Shown: positions 8,083 through 16,829 of the stretch, one piece after another | Layout of the letters: each line of letters begins with the position of its first letter | Position numbering within the stretch: the stretch's first letter is position 1 | Assembly: GCF_000381125.1 (NCBI RefSeq) | Contig: NZ_KB905941.1 | Coordinates: 23,246-87,245 of the forward strand | DNA length: 64,000 nt | From: Caldimonas manganoxidans ATCC BAA-369 | GTDB lineage: Bacteria > Pseudomonadota > Gammaproteobacteria > Burkholderiales > Burkholderiaceae_C | Reading direction: 5' to 3' | Notes under the pieces: model-generated | Told to the model about the DNA's origin: nothing | What the model saw: only the letters and a program-made list of their open reading frames with translations | Databases searched by the model: none | Program-made: the position numbers and the translations under genes

Positions 8083-9054
8083 TCACTCGGGCTGGACGCC
8101 CGCGGCGCGGATCACCCGGCTCCAGTTCTCGCGCTCACTGCGCATGAGGTGCGCCAGAGCCTGCGGCGCGGTCCCCACCGCGCTGAAGTACTGACCGAGT
8201 ATCTTGGTGCGCACCTCATCGCTCTTGAGGATGCGCACCAGCTCCGCGGCCACCCGATCGATGATGGGCTTGGGCGTGCCCGCCGGTGCCAGCACGGCTT
8301 GCCAGGAGATGGCCTCGAAGCCGGGATAGCCTTGCTCGGCCACGGTGGGCAGCTCCGGCAAGGCGCTGCTGCGACCCAGCGTGGTCACGCCCAGCGCTTT
8401 GAGCTTGCCGGCGCGCACCTGACCCATCGCCAACCCAGGCACCATGAAGCCGGCCTGCACTTGGCCCGCCAGAATGGCATTGATCACGGCCGGGAAGCCT
8501 TGATAAGGCACGTGCACGAGGTCGATGCCGGCGCGCGTCTTGAACAGCTCCATGGCCAGATGGGAGGCGCTGCCATTGCCGACCGAGCCATAGTTGAGCT
8601 GACCAGGCCGCGAGCGGGCCAAGCGCACGAAATCGTCCAGGGTCTCCACGCCCAGGCGCGGATCGACGACGAGCACATTGGGGCTGGTGGCCACCAGGGT
8701 GACCGGCGCCAGGTCGCGGACGGGGTCATAGGGCAGGCTCTTATTCAACATCGGGGCCGTGACCAGCGGCCCTTGGATGGTCAAGAGCAAGGTGTAGCCA
8801 TCTGGCGCCGCCTTGGCCGCCAGCCCGGTGCCGATGTTGCCGCCCGCGCCCGGGCGGTTGTCGATCACGATGTTCTGACCCAGGGCGGCCCCCAGGGGTT
8901 CGCTGATCAGGCGAGCGATGAGGTCCGGCGAGGTGCCGGCAGGAAATGGCACGATCATGCGGATGGGACGTGCGGGCCAGTCTGCGGCGCGCGCGCTGAA
9001 CGTGCCGGCAAGCGCGGCGGCAGCCGCCGCCTTCAAGAGCTGTCGTCTACGCAT
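8083..9054 (-). CDS. Bug-family tripartite tricarboxylate transporter substrate-binding protein
   Basis: 323-aa periplasmic receptor. It starts with a Tat-like signal (RRRQLLKAAAAAALAG, cleavage near FSARA), followed by the Bug/TctC fold: WPARPIRMIVPFPAGTSPD and later NRPGAGGNIGT and QGYPGFEAISWQ. These proteins bind carboxylates or amides for TctAB-type secondary transporters, but are massively expanded in Burkholderiales with most copies lacking membrane partners. No tctA/tctB genes are nearby, so this is an orphan and its ligand cannot be inferred. Convergent with trmL. Confidence 0.88.
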   Translation of the reverse strand: MRRRQLLKAAAAAALAGTFSARAADWPARPIRMIVPFPAGTSPDLIARLISEPLGAALGQNIVIDNRPGAGGNIGTGLAAKAAPDGYTLLLTIQGPLVTAPMLNKSLPYDPVRDLAPVTLVATSPNVLVVDPRLGVETLDDFVRLARSRPGQLNYGSVGNGSASHLAMELFKTRAGIDLVHVPYQGFPAVINAILAGQVQAGFMVPGLAMGQVRAGKLKALGVTTLGRSSALPELPTVAEQGYPGFEAISWQAVLAPAGTPKPIIDRVAAELVRILKSDEVRTKILGQYFSAVGTAPQALAHLMRSERENWSRVIRAAGVQPE

Positions 9055-9078
9055 CGGTGTTTCCTGCTAGATCCTGCT

Positions 9079-9113
9079 AAAAATCGGCCGGCCCTCTGAC
9101 AGGCTCAGGCCGG
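9079..9113 (-). terminator. Candidate intrinsic terminator of gpsA
   Basis: On the minus strand CCGGCC (9108-9113) pairs with GGCCGG (9088-9093), with TGA/TCA continuing the stem inside the loop, followed by ATTTTTA. The upstream arm overlaps the last codons of gpsA. Confidence 0.5.
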
Positions 9114-10103
9114 GGGTTTGAATTCTTCGGTGACGGCACGCGACATCAGCAGACGCACGGCCTGCGATGCCGTCAGCCGGGCATCGAGCAACTCGACCAC
9201 GGCAGCCGAGATGGGCATGTCCACGCCGGCACGGCGGGCACGTTGGACCACCGTGCGCGCGCTATAGACCCCTTCGGCCACATGACCGAGTTCACGCAGG
9301 ATGTCGGACAAGGCCTGCCCGCGGGCCAGGCGCAGGCCCACCTGACGATTGCGTGACAAATCGCCGGTGGCGGTGAGCACCAGATCGCCCAGGCCGGACA
9401 GTCCCATGAAGGTCTCGGCCCGCGCCCCCAGCGCCAGGCCCAGGCGCGTCATCTCGGCCAAGCCACGGGTGATGAGGGCCGCACGGGCATTGTGTCCCAG
9501 GCCCAAGCCGTCGCACACACCGGTGGCGATGGCCAGCACGTTCTTGACCGCGCCGCCAACTTCCACGCCCACCGGATCGGACGAGGGATAAATGCGCAAA
9601 GCCTCGCCATGGAAGGCTTCGATGGCCGCCTCTCGCAAGGCTTCGTCGGTGCTGGCGGCCACCAGCGCGGTGGGCTGAGCACGCGCCACTTCTTGCGCAA
9701 AGCTCGGGCCCGACAGGACACCCACGCTGACCTCGGGGCAGACCTCGCGCGCCACCTCGTGGCCCAACAAGCCGGTGCCCGCCTCGAAGCCTTTGCACAG
9801 CCACCAGGCCCGGGCCGTGCGTGGCAGCCGGGCCAGCGTCTCGCGCAAAGCCGCCATCGGCGTGGCAATCACCAGCAGCCCGCCTTCGGCATGCGCCAAA
9901 GCGGCCTCGAAATCCGCCGTGAGTTGCAAGCCCGGCGGAAAAGGCGCCTCGGGCAGATAGCGTGGGTTGCAGCGCTGCACCGACATCGCCTGGACCTGGG
10001 CCGCATCGCGCGCCCACAGCATCGTGGGGTGCCGTTCAGCCGCACGGATGGCCAGTGCCGTGCCCCAGGCACCGGCGCCGAGGATGCTCAGACTCAGGGC
10101 CAT
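9105..10103 (-). CDS. gpsA: NAD(P)-dependent glycerol-3-phosphate dehydrogenase
   Basis: 332-aa cytoplasmic enzyme reducing dihydroxyacetone phosphate to sn-glycerol-3-phosphate for phospholipid synthesis. Rossmann motif [10 protein letters not shown] at the N-terminus; catalytic Lys in [13 protein letters not shown]-terminal substrate-domain block [21 protein letters not shown]. Follows secB by 15 bp in the conserved proteobacterial secB-gpsA pair. Confidence 0.97.
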   Translation of the reverse strand: MALSLSILGAGAWGTALAIRAAERHPTMLWARDAAQVQAMSVQRCNPRYLPEAPFPPGLQLTADFEAALAHAEGGLLVIATPMAALRETLARLPRTARAWWLCKGFEAGTGLLGHEVAREVCPEVSVGVLSGPSFAQEVARAQPTALVAASTDEALREAAIEAFHGEALRIYPSSDPVGVEVGGAVKNVLAIATGVCDGLGLGHNARAALITRGLAEMTRLGLALGARAETFMGLSGLGDLVLTATGDLSRNRQVGLRLARGQALSDILRELGHVAEGVYSARTVVQRARRAGVDMPISAAVVELLDARLTASQAVRLLMSRAVTEEFKPPA

Positions 10104-10118
10104 GGCGCACCCCGACGA

Positions 10119-10589
10119 TCAGGCGCTGGTGATGATGGGCGAGCCGCCGCCGTTGGTCTGTGTTTGGGCCTGCTGGGCTTCGTACATGGCCTGGAAGTTC
10201 ACCTCGGCCAGGTGCACCGGCGGAAAGCCGGCCCGGGTGATCGCATCGGCCACGACCGCACGCAAGTAGGGATAGACGATTTGCGGGCAGGCAATCCCGA
10301 TGATCGGATTGAGCTGCTCTTGCGGAATGTTGCGGATTTCGAAGATGCCGGCTTCCTTGGCCTCGACCAGGAACAGGGTCTTGTCCTTGATCTTGGTGTG
10401 CACGGTGGCGGTGACGGCCACTTCGAAGATGCCTTCGACCACGGGGTTGGCATCGACGCCCAGGTTGATCTCGACCTGGGGTTGTTCCTGCTCCAGCAAG
10501 ATCTGCGGCGAGTTGGGCTGCTCGAGCGAGAGGTCTTTCAGGTAGACGCGCTGGATTTGGAACACGGGGGTCTGGTCTTGCTCGGCCAT
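10119..10589 (-). CDS. secB: Protein-export chaperone SecB
   Basis: 156-aa tetrameric chaperone that keeps preproteins unfolded and hands them to SecA. Recognised from [19 protein letters not shown] and the C-terminal [16 protein letters not shown]. The start at 10589 ([10 protein letters not shown]) has GAGGA about 10 bases upstream; a longer frame to 10625 reads through the terminator hairpin and is rejected. Downstream gene is gpsA. Confidence 0.96.
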   Translation of the reverse strand: MAEQDQTPVFQIQRVYLKDLSLEQPNSPQILLEQEQPQVEINLGVDANPVVEGIFEVAVTATVHTKIKDKTLFLVEAKEAGIFEIRNIPQEQLNPIIGIACPQIVYPYLRAVVADAITRAGFPPVHLAEVNFQAMYEAQQAQTQTNGGGSPIITSA

Positions 10590-10613
10590 GATGGGGTTCG
10601 TCCTCGGAAAGTG

Positions 10614-10644
10614 AAAAACCCGCAACCGACGGATGGTGTGCGGG
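10614..10644 (-). terminator. Intrinsic terminator/attenuator between grxC and secB
   Basis: On the minus strand CCCGCA (10639-10644) pairs with TGCGGG (10619-10624) and is followed by TTTTT (10614-10618). It lies only 25 bp ahead of the secB start, so it either ends the rhodanese-grxC message or attenuates secB expression. Confidence 0.6.
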
Positions 10645-10690
10645 CTGCAGACCGTCGATTATGGCCGAGGCCGCAGACGAATCGATCACC

Positions 10691-10960
10691 TCAAGCGGAG
10701 GTCTGCCCCCGCAGCAGGGGCTCCAGCCCGCCACGCTGGTCCAGGGCGTACAGATCATCGCAGCCACCGACGTGCACGTCGCCGATGAAGATCTGCGGCA
10801 CCGTGCGCCGGCCGGTGCGCTCCATCATGCGCAGGCGTTCTTCGGGATGCAGATCCACACGGATTTCATGCAGTTCACGCACGCCGCGCTGCTGCAGCAA
10901 TTGCTTGGCGCGAATGCAGTAAGGGCACACCTGAGTGGTGTACATCGTCACGATCGGCAC
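10691..10960 (-). CDS. grxC: Glutaredoxin 3
   Basis: 89-aa glutaredoxin with redox site CPYC in YTTQVCPYCIRAK and the cis-Pro/GSH-binding segments TVPQIFIG and GGCDDL. It reduces protein disulfides and glutathionylated proteins with GSH. I start it at the GTG at 10960, which has GAGGAA eight bases upstream; the ATG at 10945 would remove the first beta strand. It lies 10 bp after the rhodanese gene in a common rhodanese-grxC-secB order. Confidence 0.93.
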   Translation of the reverse strand: MPIVTMYTTQVCPYCIRAKQLLQQRGVRELHEIRVDLHPEERLRMMERTGRRTVPQIFIGDVHVGGCDDLYALDQRGGLEPLLRGQTSA

Positions 10961-10970
10961 GGACTGTTCC

Positions 10971-11381
10971 TCAGCTGGACTTTTCGACCGGCAGGTTGGC
11001 CTCACGCCAACCGGCCATGCCACCGGCCAACACATGGGTGTTCTGATAGCCGACTTTGCGAAGCGTAGCCGCAGCGCGCACAGCACGTGCACCGGTGGGG
11101 CATACCACGATCAGGGGCAGGGCCTTGTTCGAAGGCAGTTGCGTGCTCGATTCGAGCTGTCCGAAGGGAATGTGCTTGGCATCCTTGATGTGCCCTTGGG
11201 CGAACTCGGCCGGTTCGGACACGTCGATGACCACACCCTTCTCTCGGTTGATCAAGAGCACGGCCTGGCTGGGGCTGACCGTGCTGCCGGCCACACCGCG
11301 CGTGACCAGCGGCCACACGAGCATGCCCCCCGAGACGAAAGCCGCCAAGATGAGGATCCAGTTGTTGATGAAGAAGTCCAC
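10971..11381 (-). CDS. Membrane-anchored rhodanese-like protein
   Basis: 136 aa: an N-terminal membrane helix (residues 5-27) followed by a single rhodanese domain with active-site loop CPTGARAVRAA (Cys near residue 94). Single-domain rhodaneses of this YibN type carry persulfide sulfur; the physiological acceptor is unknown. First gene of a minus-strand run with grxC and then secB-gpsA; divergent from gpmA. Confidence 0.88.
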   Translation of the reverse strand: MDFFINNWILILAAFVSGGMLVWPLVTRGVAGSTVSPSQAVLLINREKGVVIDVSEPAEFAQGHIKDAKHIPFGQLESSTQLPSNKALPLIVVCPTGARAVRAAATLRKVGYQNTHVLAGGMAGWREANLPVEKSS

Positions 11382-11407
11382 GGAAACGTCCGCCCTCGGT
11401 GACTAGG

Positions 11408-11449
11408 GGCGCGGCAAGCCGCGCCGGGTTGCAACGGGGGCGGATTATA
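11408..11449 (-). promoter_or_regulatory. Rhodanese upstream region: -10-like box and leader hairpin
   Basis: A perfect TATAAT lies on the minus strand at 11444-11449, followed by a palindromic leader hairpin (GGCGCGGC/GCCGCGCC, 11408-11425). No good -35 box is visible at 16-18 bp, so this is a candidate only. The same gap must also hold the gpmA promoter. Confidence 0.3.
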
Positions 11450-11516
11450 GAATTTGCGGTTTTCCGGCCGCACCCACGGCCCGTTTCATCATCGTCTTGC
11501 CAAGGAGATTGCCCGC

Positions 11517-12260
11517 ATGTACAAGCTCGTGCTCATCCGCCATGGCGAGTCCACCTGGAACCTGGAGAACCGCTTCACAGGCTGGACCGACGTGGAGCTC
11601 ACGCCCACCGGCGTGGAGCAGGCCAAACAAGCGGGGCGACTCCTGAAGGAAGCCGGCTTCGATTTCGACGTGGCCCACACCTCGGTGCTCAAGCGAGCGA
11701 TCTGGACGCTGTGGCATGTGCTGGACCAAATGGACCGCACCTGGCTGCCGGTGATGAAGTCTTGGCGCCTGAACGAGCGGCACTACGGTGCGTTGCAAGG
11801 GCTGAACAAGGCCGAGATGGCTCGCCAGTACGGCGACGAGCAGGTGCTGATCTGGCGCCGCAGCTACGACACGCCACCGCCGGCGCTGGACCCCGATGAT
11901 CCGCGCGGCCAGCGCCACGACATCCGCTATGCGCGGCTGCGCCCACAGGACATTCCGCTGACCGAATGTCTCAAAGACACGGTGGCTCGTGTGCTGCCGT
12001 ACTGGAACGAGACGCTCGCCCCCTCGATTCGCGCCGGCCGGCGTTTGGTGATTGCCGCTCATGGCAACAGCATCCGCGCGCTGGTGAAGTACCTGGACGG
12101 CATCTCTGACACCGACATCGTCGGTGTGAACATCCCCAACGGCATCCCCCTGGTCTATGAGCTCGATGCCGATCTGAAGCCGATCCGCCACTACTATCTG
12201 GGCGATGCCGAAGCCGCCGCCCAGGCCGCAGCAGCCGTGGCCAACCAGGGCAAAGGCTGA
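11517..12260 (+). CDS. gpmA: 2,3-bisphosphoglycerate-dependent phosphoglycerate mutase
   Basis: 247-aa glycolytic enzyme interconverting 3- and 2-phosphoglycerate. Catalytic phospho-His in [22 protein letters not shown], and the second His in [11 protein letters not shown]; length is normal for the dimeric dPGM family. Start at 11517 has AAGGAG 11 bases upstream (11501-11506), which settles it over an in-frame upstream reading. The C-terminal tail is unusually Ala-rich. Convergent with plsC. Confidence 0.97.
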   Translation: MYKLVLIRHGESTWNLENRFTGWTDVELTPTGVEQAKQAGRLLKEAGFDFDVAHTSVLKRAIWTLWHVLDQMDRTWLPVMKSWRLNERHYGALQGLNKAEMARQYGDEQVLIWRRSYDTPPPALDPDDPRGQRHDIRYARLRPQDIPLTECLKDTVARVLPYWNETLAPSIRAGRRLVIAAHGNSIRALVKYLDGISDTDIVGVNIPNGIPLVYELDADLKPIRHYYLGDAEAAAQAAAAVANQGKG

Positions 12261-12272
12261 AGTCGCAGCGGC

Positions 12273-13007
12273 TCAAGCCGCCAAGGCTTGCTCGATCGCC
12301 TGGCGCGCCCGTTGCGCCAAGGCCCGCCGCTCGGCGTGGTGCGTGCCCAGCGGCTCGAGCAGATGGACCGTCACCTGCAGGCCGTCGGCACGGGCCACCC
12401 ACCACAGCGACTGCACGATGGTGGTGTCGCCCACATAGGCCACCGCGCAGCTGATCGCCTCACGGCGGTCGCTGTAGCGCAGCGCAATGGGTTGCACCGG
12501 CACGCCAGTGGCGATGGCCGCCTGCAACAAATTGGCATGGAACGGCAGCAGTTGATGGCCCGTGCCCGTGGTGCCTTCCGGGAAGACGGCCACGGTATCG
12601 CCATGGTGCAAAGCCTGGGCGACTTGATGCACCACACGCAGGGCATCACGGCGCTTTTCGCGTTCCAGATAGAGGGTGCCGGCGGCCGTGACGAGCCGAT
12701 GCAGCACGGGCCAATGGCGCACCTCGGCCTTCGAGACGAATCGCGCTGGCGCCGTGGCATTGATGGCCACGATGTCCAGCCAGGAGATGTGGTTGGCCAC
12801 GAAGAGCTTGGCCCCTGGCCGGGGCGTCCCGCGCACGACCAGCGTGATGCCCAGATGCCGCAACAAGGCACGCGACCACCACTGCACGCGCTGCCGCCGT
12901 GCGGCCGCATCGAGCCGGCCGAACGTCCAATGAACGATGAGCAAGCCATGCAACACATGCACGGCCACCCGCAGCAGCCTTCCAAGGGCACGCAGCGAAC
13001 GCAGCAT
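12273..13007 (-). CDS. plsC: 1-acyl-sn-glycerol-3-phosphate acyltransferase
   Basis: 244-aa membrane-bound acyltransferase making phosphatidic acid. The HX4D catalytic motif is in VANHISWLDI and the acceptor-binding motif in VFPEGTTG; an N-terminal hydrophobic segment anchors it. The ATG at 13007 lies two bases after the pyrC' stop (TGAGCATG), so translation is probably coupled to the pyrimidine operon. Could equally acylate ornithine-lipid precursors, but no partner gene is present. Confidence 0.88.
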   Translation of the reverse strand: MLRSLRALGRLLRVAVHVLHGLLIVHWTFGRLDAAARRQRVQWWSRALLRHLGITLVVRGTPRPGAKLFVANHISWLDIVAINATAPARFVSKAEVRHWPVLHRLVTAAGTLYLEREKRRDALRVVHQVAQALHHGDTVAVFPEGTTGTGHQLLPFHANLLQAAIATGVPVQPIALRYSDRREAISCAVAYVGDTTIVQSLWWVARADGLQVTVHLLEPLGTHHAERRALAQRARQAIEQALAA

Positions 13008-13009
13008 GC

Positions 13010-14329
13010 TCAAGCGGTAGTCTGGGCGTGTCGTTCGGCCGCCTCGTAGGCCAGCTGTCCGCCCACCAGGGTGTAGCGCACCCGTCCGGGCAATTCGTAG
13101 CCATTGAAGGGCGTGTGCCGGCCTTGGCTGCGCAGCACCTCAGGACGCACCTGCCAGCGCGCCAGCGGATCGAAGATGCACACATCGGCCACGCCGCCCT
13201 CGACCAGGCGGCCGGTGCTGGAAGCCAGCGACCCCAGCGCCTCGCCCAGCACCCGCACCGGCTCGCTGGTGAGCACGGCCAGCGCCCGCATCAGCCCCGC
13301 ACCACTATCCTCTGCCCATTGGAGCGCCAAGCCCAACAGCAACTCCAAGCCCGTGGCGCCGGGCTCGGCCTCGCCAAAGGGCAAGGTCTTCTGGTCGTCA
13401 TCGACCGGGGTGTGGTCGCTCACCAGGGCGTCGATGGTACCGTCGGCCAGGCCCTGGCGGATGGCATCGCGGTCGCGCTGCTGGCGCAACGGGGGGGTCA
13501 GACGCATGTCGGCATTGAAGTAGCCGATGTCCACATCGGTGAGGTGCAGGTGATTGATGCTGACATCGCAAGTGATCGGCAGCCCCTCGTCTTTGGCGGC
13601 GCGCACCAAGGCAAGGCCCGCGGCGCTGCTCAGACGGCACAGGTGCACACGCGCACCCGTGGCCCGCACGAGCTCGAAGATGGTGTGCAAGGCGATGGTT
13701 TCGGCAACCACCGGCACGCCGGACAGGCCCAGCCGGGTGGCCACGGGCCCGCTGGCGGCCACGCCGCGGCCCAGGTAGGCGTCTTGCGGACGCAGCCACA
13801 CGCTGTAGCCAAACGTGGCGGCGTACTGCAGAGCGCGCAGCAACACCTGGGTGTCGGCCAAGGCCACTTCGGCCTGGGAGAAGCCCACGCAGCCGGCCTC
13901 GGTGAGTTCCGCCATCTCGGTCAGCGTGGTGCCGGCCAATTGGCGCGTCAGTGCCCCCAGCGGATACACCCGGGCCTGGTTGAGGTTGCGGGCACGAAAC
14001 TTGAGCATTTCCACCAAGCCGGGCTCGTCCAGCGGGGGGTCGGTGTCGGGTGGACAGACGAGGCTGGTGATGCCCCCGGCCACCGCCGCGGCCATTTCAC
14101 TTTCGAGCATGCCTTCGTGTTCATGCCCGGGCTCGCGCAACCGTGCTGCCAGATCGACCAACCCCGGGGCGACCACCAGGCCCTGCGCGTCGATGGTGCG
14201 GTTGGGATGGAAGTCCGCACTGACGGCGCCCAACGCGACGATGCGACCCGCCGCGATGGCCAGGTCTCCCACGCGGTCGGTCTGGCTGGCCGGATCGAGC
14301 AGGCGGCCGTTCTTGATCAGAATCTTCAT
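13010..14329 (-). CDS. pyrX: Dihydroorotase-like protein PyrC' (probably non-catalytic)
   Basis: 439-aa amidohydrolase-fold protein encoded 4 bp into pyrB (ATGA overlap). It aligns with class I dihydroorotases but the metal ligands are lost: the usual DxHxHLREPG reads [10 protein letters not shown] (about residues 58-67), the FSDDG loop reads FSQAE (about 149-153), and the His of the HVS motif is Arg in [15 protein letters not shown] keeps only part of the last motif. In Pseudomonas, the pyrB-pyrC' partner is an inactive DHOase homologue needed to assemble active aspartate transcarbamoylase; I infer the same scaffold role here. The working dihydroorotase must be elsewhere. Confidence 0.88.
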   Translation of the reverse strand: MKILIKNGRLLDPASQTDRVGDLAIAAGRIVALGAVSADFHPNRTIDAQGLVVAPGLVDLAARLREPGHEHEGMLESEMAAAVAGGITSLVCPPDTDPPLDEPGLVEMLKFRARNLNQARVYPLGALTRQLAGTTLTEMAELTEAGCVGFSQAEVALADTQVLLRALQYAATFGYSVWLRPQDAYLGRGVAASGPVATRLGLSGVPVVAETIALHTIFELVRATGARVHLCRLSSAAGLALVRAAKDEGLPITCDVSINHLHLTDVDIGYFNADMRLTPPLRQQRDRDAIRQGLADGTIDALVSDHTPVDDDQKTLPFGEAEPGATGLELLLGLALQWAEDSGAGLMRALAVLTSEPVRVLGEALGSLASSTGRLVEGGVADVCIFDPLARWQVRPEVLRSQGRHTPFNGYELPGRVRYTLVGGQLAYEAAERHAQTTA

Positions 14330-15288
14330 GCTTCGTTTCCGGCAATGATGGACATCACGGCCATACGCACGGCAATGCCGAAGGTGACTTGCGGCAAGAT
14401 CACGCTTTGCGCCCCATCGGCCACGGCCGAGTCGATCTCGACCCCACGGTTGATGGGCCCAGGATGCATCACGATGGCATCGGGCGCCGCCCAGGCCAGC
14501 TTTTCAGGGGTCAGCCCGAAGTTTTTGAAGAACTCACCGGCACTGGGCAACATCGCGCCGCTCATGCGCTCGTTTTGCAGGCGCAGCATGATGATCACGT
14601 CGGCGCCTTTGAGGCCTTCCCTGAGGTCATGGCACACACGCACGCCCATCTCGCGCAAGTCACTGGGCACCAGGGTCTTGGGGCCGACGGCGCGAATCTC
14701 TGGCACTCCCAGGGTGGACAGCGCATGAATGTCCGAGCGCGCCACCCGTGAGTGCACGATGTCGCCCACGATGGCCACCGTCAGCTGGGTGAAATCGCGC
14801 TTGTAGTGCCGGATGGTGTACATGTCCAGCAGCCCCTGCGTGGGATGGGCATGGCGCCCGTCGCCGGCATTGACCACATGCACATGCGGTGCGCAGTGCT
14901 GAGCAATGAGATAGGGCGCGCCCGACTCGCTGTGACGCACGACGAACATGTCCGCATGCATCGCGCTGAGGTTGGCGATGGTATCGAGCAGGCTTTCGCC
15001 CTTGGCGGTGGACGAGCGGGCAATGTCGAGGTTGAGCACGTCGGCCGACAGGCGTTTGGCCGCGATTTCGAAGGTGGTGCGCGTGCGCGTGCTGTTCTCG
15101 AAAAAGAGGTTGAACACACTCTTGCCGCGCAGCAGCGGCACCTTCTTGACCTCGCGCTCGTTCACACTGAGGAAGGTGCCCGCGGTATCCAAGATGTGGT
15201 GGATCACGTCGCGCGGCAGCCCCTCGATGGACAGCAGGTGAATCAGCTCGCCGTTTTTGTTGAGCTGCGGGTTGCGTTTGTAGAGCAT
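14326..15288 (-). CDS. pyrB: Aspartate carbamoyltransferase catalytic subunit
   Basis: 320-aa enzyme of de novo pyrimidine synthesis, joining carbamoyl phosphate and aspartate. Carbamoyl-phosphate loop [13 protein letters not shown], the SSTAKGES loop, [11 protein letters not shown] and [11 protein letters not shown] are all intact. It carries the N-terminal extension ([15 protein letters not shown]) typical of ATCases that work with a PyrC/PyrC' partner rather than PyrI. Twenty bases after pyrR. Confidence 0.96.
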   Translation of the reverse strand: MLYKRNPQLNKNGELIHLLSIEGLPRDVIHHILDTAGTFLSVNEREVKKVPLLRGKSVFNLFFENSTRTRTTFEIAAKRLSADVLNLDIARSSTAKGESLLDTIANLSAMHADMFVVRHSESGAPYLIAQHCAPHVHVVNAGDGRHAHPTQGLLDMYTIRHYKRDFTQLTVAIVGDIVHSRVARSDIHALSTLGVPEIRAVGPKTLVPSDLREMGVRVCHDLREGLKGADVIIMLRLQNERMSGAMLPSAGEFFKNFGLTPEKLAWAAPDAIVMHPGPINRGVEIDSAVADGAQSVILPQVTFGIAVRMAVMSIIAGNEA

Positions 15289-15308
15289 GGGCGGCGTCGT
15301 TGCTGGGC

Positions 15309-15815
15309 TCAGAGCTGGGCGGTCTGGAGGTCGAAACTGAAATGGCCGGCCGCGTCGCGGGCCAGGCGCAGGCGCTGAGTGGCCGGCAGCCTCACGCGAG
15401 CGGCGGAAAACGCCGGCTGGATGGGCAGTTCGCGTCCCCCCCGATCGACCAACACGGCCAAGGTCACGCTGGCCGGGCGGCCGAAGTCGAAGAGTTCGTT
15501 GAGCACGGCCCGGGTGGTGCGCCCGGTGTAGAGCACGTCATCGATCAACACGATGTGACGATCCTTGACCTCGAAGGGCAGCCGAGTGTGATCGGCCGCG
15601 CCGGACAAGCCACGCGAGCCGAAGTCGTCACGGTGCAAGGCGCTGGAAATCACGCCGTGCTCCCCGGGCAGGCCCAGGTCGCGCTGCAGGCGTTCGGCCA
15701 GCCAAGCCCCGCCCGACCACACGCCCACCAGCACGGCGTCGGAGCGCAGCAGGGACCGCACTCCCTGGCGCAATTCGAGATACAAGGCCTCGGCATCGAG
15801 GTGCAGCATGGTCAT
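15309..15815 (-). CDS. pyrR: PyrR: pyrimidine operon regulator / uracil phosphoribosyltransferase
   Basis: 168-aa type I phosphoribosyltransferase with PRPP loop [16 protein letters not shown] and SALHRDDF. In Gram-positives PyrR binds RNA to attenuate pyr genes; in Gram-negatives its role is less clear. Overlaps ruvX by 4 bp (ATGA) and precedes pyrB, the same order as in Pseudomonas. No obvious anti-terminator/terminator pair is seen in the 20-bp gap to pyrB. Confidence 0.92.
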   Translation of the reverse strand: MTMLHLDAEALYLELRQGVRSLLRSDAVLVGVWSGGAWLAERLQRDLGLPGEHGVISSALHRDDFGSRGLSGAADHTRLPFEVKDRHIVLIDDVLYTGRTTRAVLNELFDFGRPASVTLAVLVDRGGRELPIQPAFSAARVRLPATQRLRLARDAAGHFSFDLQTAQL

Positions 15816-16219
15816 GGAGGGGTCTCCCGAGTGGCCTCGCGCAGATACTGCTCGAGGATGAGGCAGGCGGCCGCCGCATCGGCGTCACGCGCGCCGGCCG
15901 CCAGCGCCTCGGTGGTGGTGTAGCGCTCGTCGACCTCGTGCACCGGCAGACCGAAGCGGCCATGGAGCTGGCGCGCGAAGCGCCGCGCGCGACGGGTGTT
16001 CTCGTGTTCGGCCCCATCGGGGTGGAAGGGCACGCCCACCACCAGCGCCTCGGGCTGCCATTGTCGAATCAAGCGACCCAGGGCCTCGAAACGGGCCTCG
16101 CCCTGGGCCGTCACGGTGCCCAAGGGCTGAGCCAGACCCAGCAAGGTGTTGCCGCTGGCCACCCCGACGCGCTTCGTGCCGAAATCGAAGGCCAGGAACT
16201 GCCGAGCCCGCTCAGGCAT
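15812..16219 (-). CDS. ruvX: RuvX/YqgF, RNase H-fold Holliday-junction resolvase-like protein
   Basis: 135 aa with RNase H-like motifs FLAFDFGTKRVGVASG at the N-terminus, VVGVPFHPDGAEHENTRRAR, and VHEVDERYTTTEA with its acidic residues. The family takes part in pre-16S rRNA 5'-end processing and has been proposed as a Holliday junction resolvase. Starts inside the last codons of yqgE (8-bp overlap). Confidence 0.95.
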   Translation of the reverse strand: MPERARQFLAFDFGTKRVGVASGNTLLGLAQPLGTVTAQGEARFEALGRLIRQWQPEALVVGVPFHPDGAEHENTRRARRFARQLHGRFGLPVHEVDERYTTTEALAAGARDADAAAACLILEQYLREATRETPP

Positions 16220-16793
16220 GACCGGCCTCGCCGGTGAGCATGCCAGGGTCGATGCCCAGCAGAGACAGCGCGCGCTCGTAGCGGTGATGGACTGGGGTGT
16301 CGAAGATGATGGACGGCTCGGCCCGCACGGTGAGCCAGCCGTTGCGGGCGATTTCGTCTTCGAGCTGACCGGCGCCCCAGCCGCTGTAGCCCAGCGTGAC
16401 GAGCACCTTTTTCGGACCTGCGCCGTGAGAAAGCGCTTCGAGCACGTCTTTGCTGGTGGTCATCTCCAAGCCGCCTGGAATCCGCAGCGAGGAGTTGTAG
16501 TGGCCGCCTTCGTCGCTCAGGGGTTCGTGCAAGACGAAGCCGCGCTCGGTCTGCACCGGACCGCCGAAATAGACCGGCTCGTCGACCAGATCCGGCCGAT
16601 CGAGTGTGAGATCGACCTTCTCGAACAGGCTTTTGAGTTTGATGTCGATGGGCTTGTTGATCACCAAGCCGAGCGCCCCCTTGTCGGTATGCTCGCACAG
16701 GTAGACCACCGCACCGGCAAAGGTGTCGTCGGCCATGCCGGGCATGGCGATCAGGAACTGGTTGGTCAGGTCGATACGGTGGTCTGCAGCCAT
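16212..16793 (-). CDS. yqgE: YqgE/AlgH family protein (DUF179)
   Basis: 193-aa protein of the UPF0301/AlgH family, recognised from LTNQFLIAMPGMADDTFAGA and LGYSGWGAGQLEDEI. Biochemical role unknown; AlgH was named for an effect on alginate expression in Pseudomonas. First gene of the yqgE-ruvX-pyrR-pyrB-pyrC'-plsC run. The start at 16793 matches the family; a much longer reading antisense to the photolyase is rejected. Confidence 0.95.
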   Translation of the reverse strand: MAADHRIDLTNQFLIAMPGMADDTFAGAVVYLCEHTDKGALGLVINKPIDIKLKSLFEKVDLTLDRPDLVDEPVYFGGPVQTERGFVLHEPLSDEGGHYNSSLRIPGGLEMTTSKDVLEALSHGAGPKKVLVTLGYSGWGAGQLEDEIARNGWLTVRAEPSIIFDTPVHHRYERALSLLGIDPGMLTGEAGHA

Positions 16794-16829
16794 GGTCGGA
16801 ATTCTATTCCTCTGCCAACATCGCACCCC

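Noticed and set aside
13010..14329. Calling this gene an active dihydroorotase
   Set aside because: The HxH, FSDDG and HVS metal-binding motifs are all substituted.
16146..16829. N-terminal extension of the photolyase
   Set aside because: The extra residues lie antisense to yqgE and do not resemble the photolyase family; the antenna domain begins at 16830.
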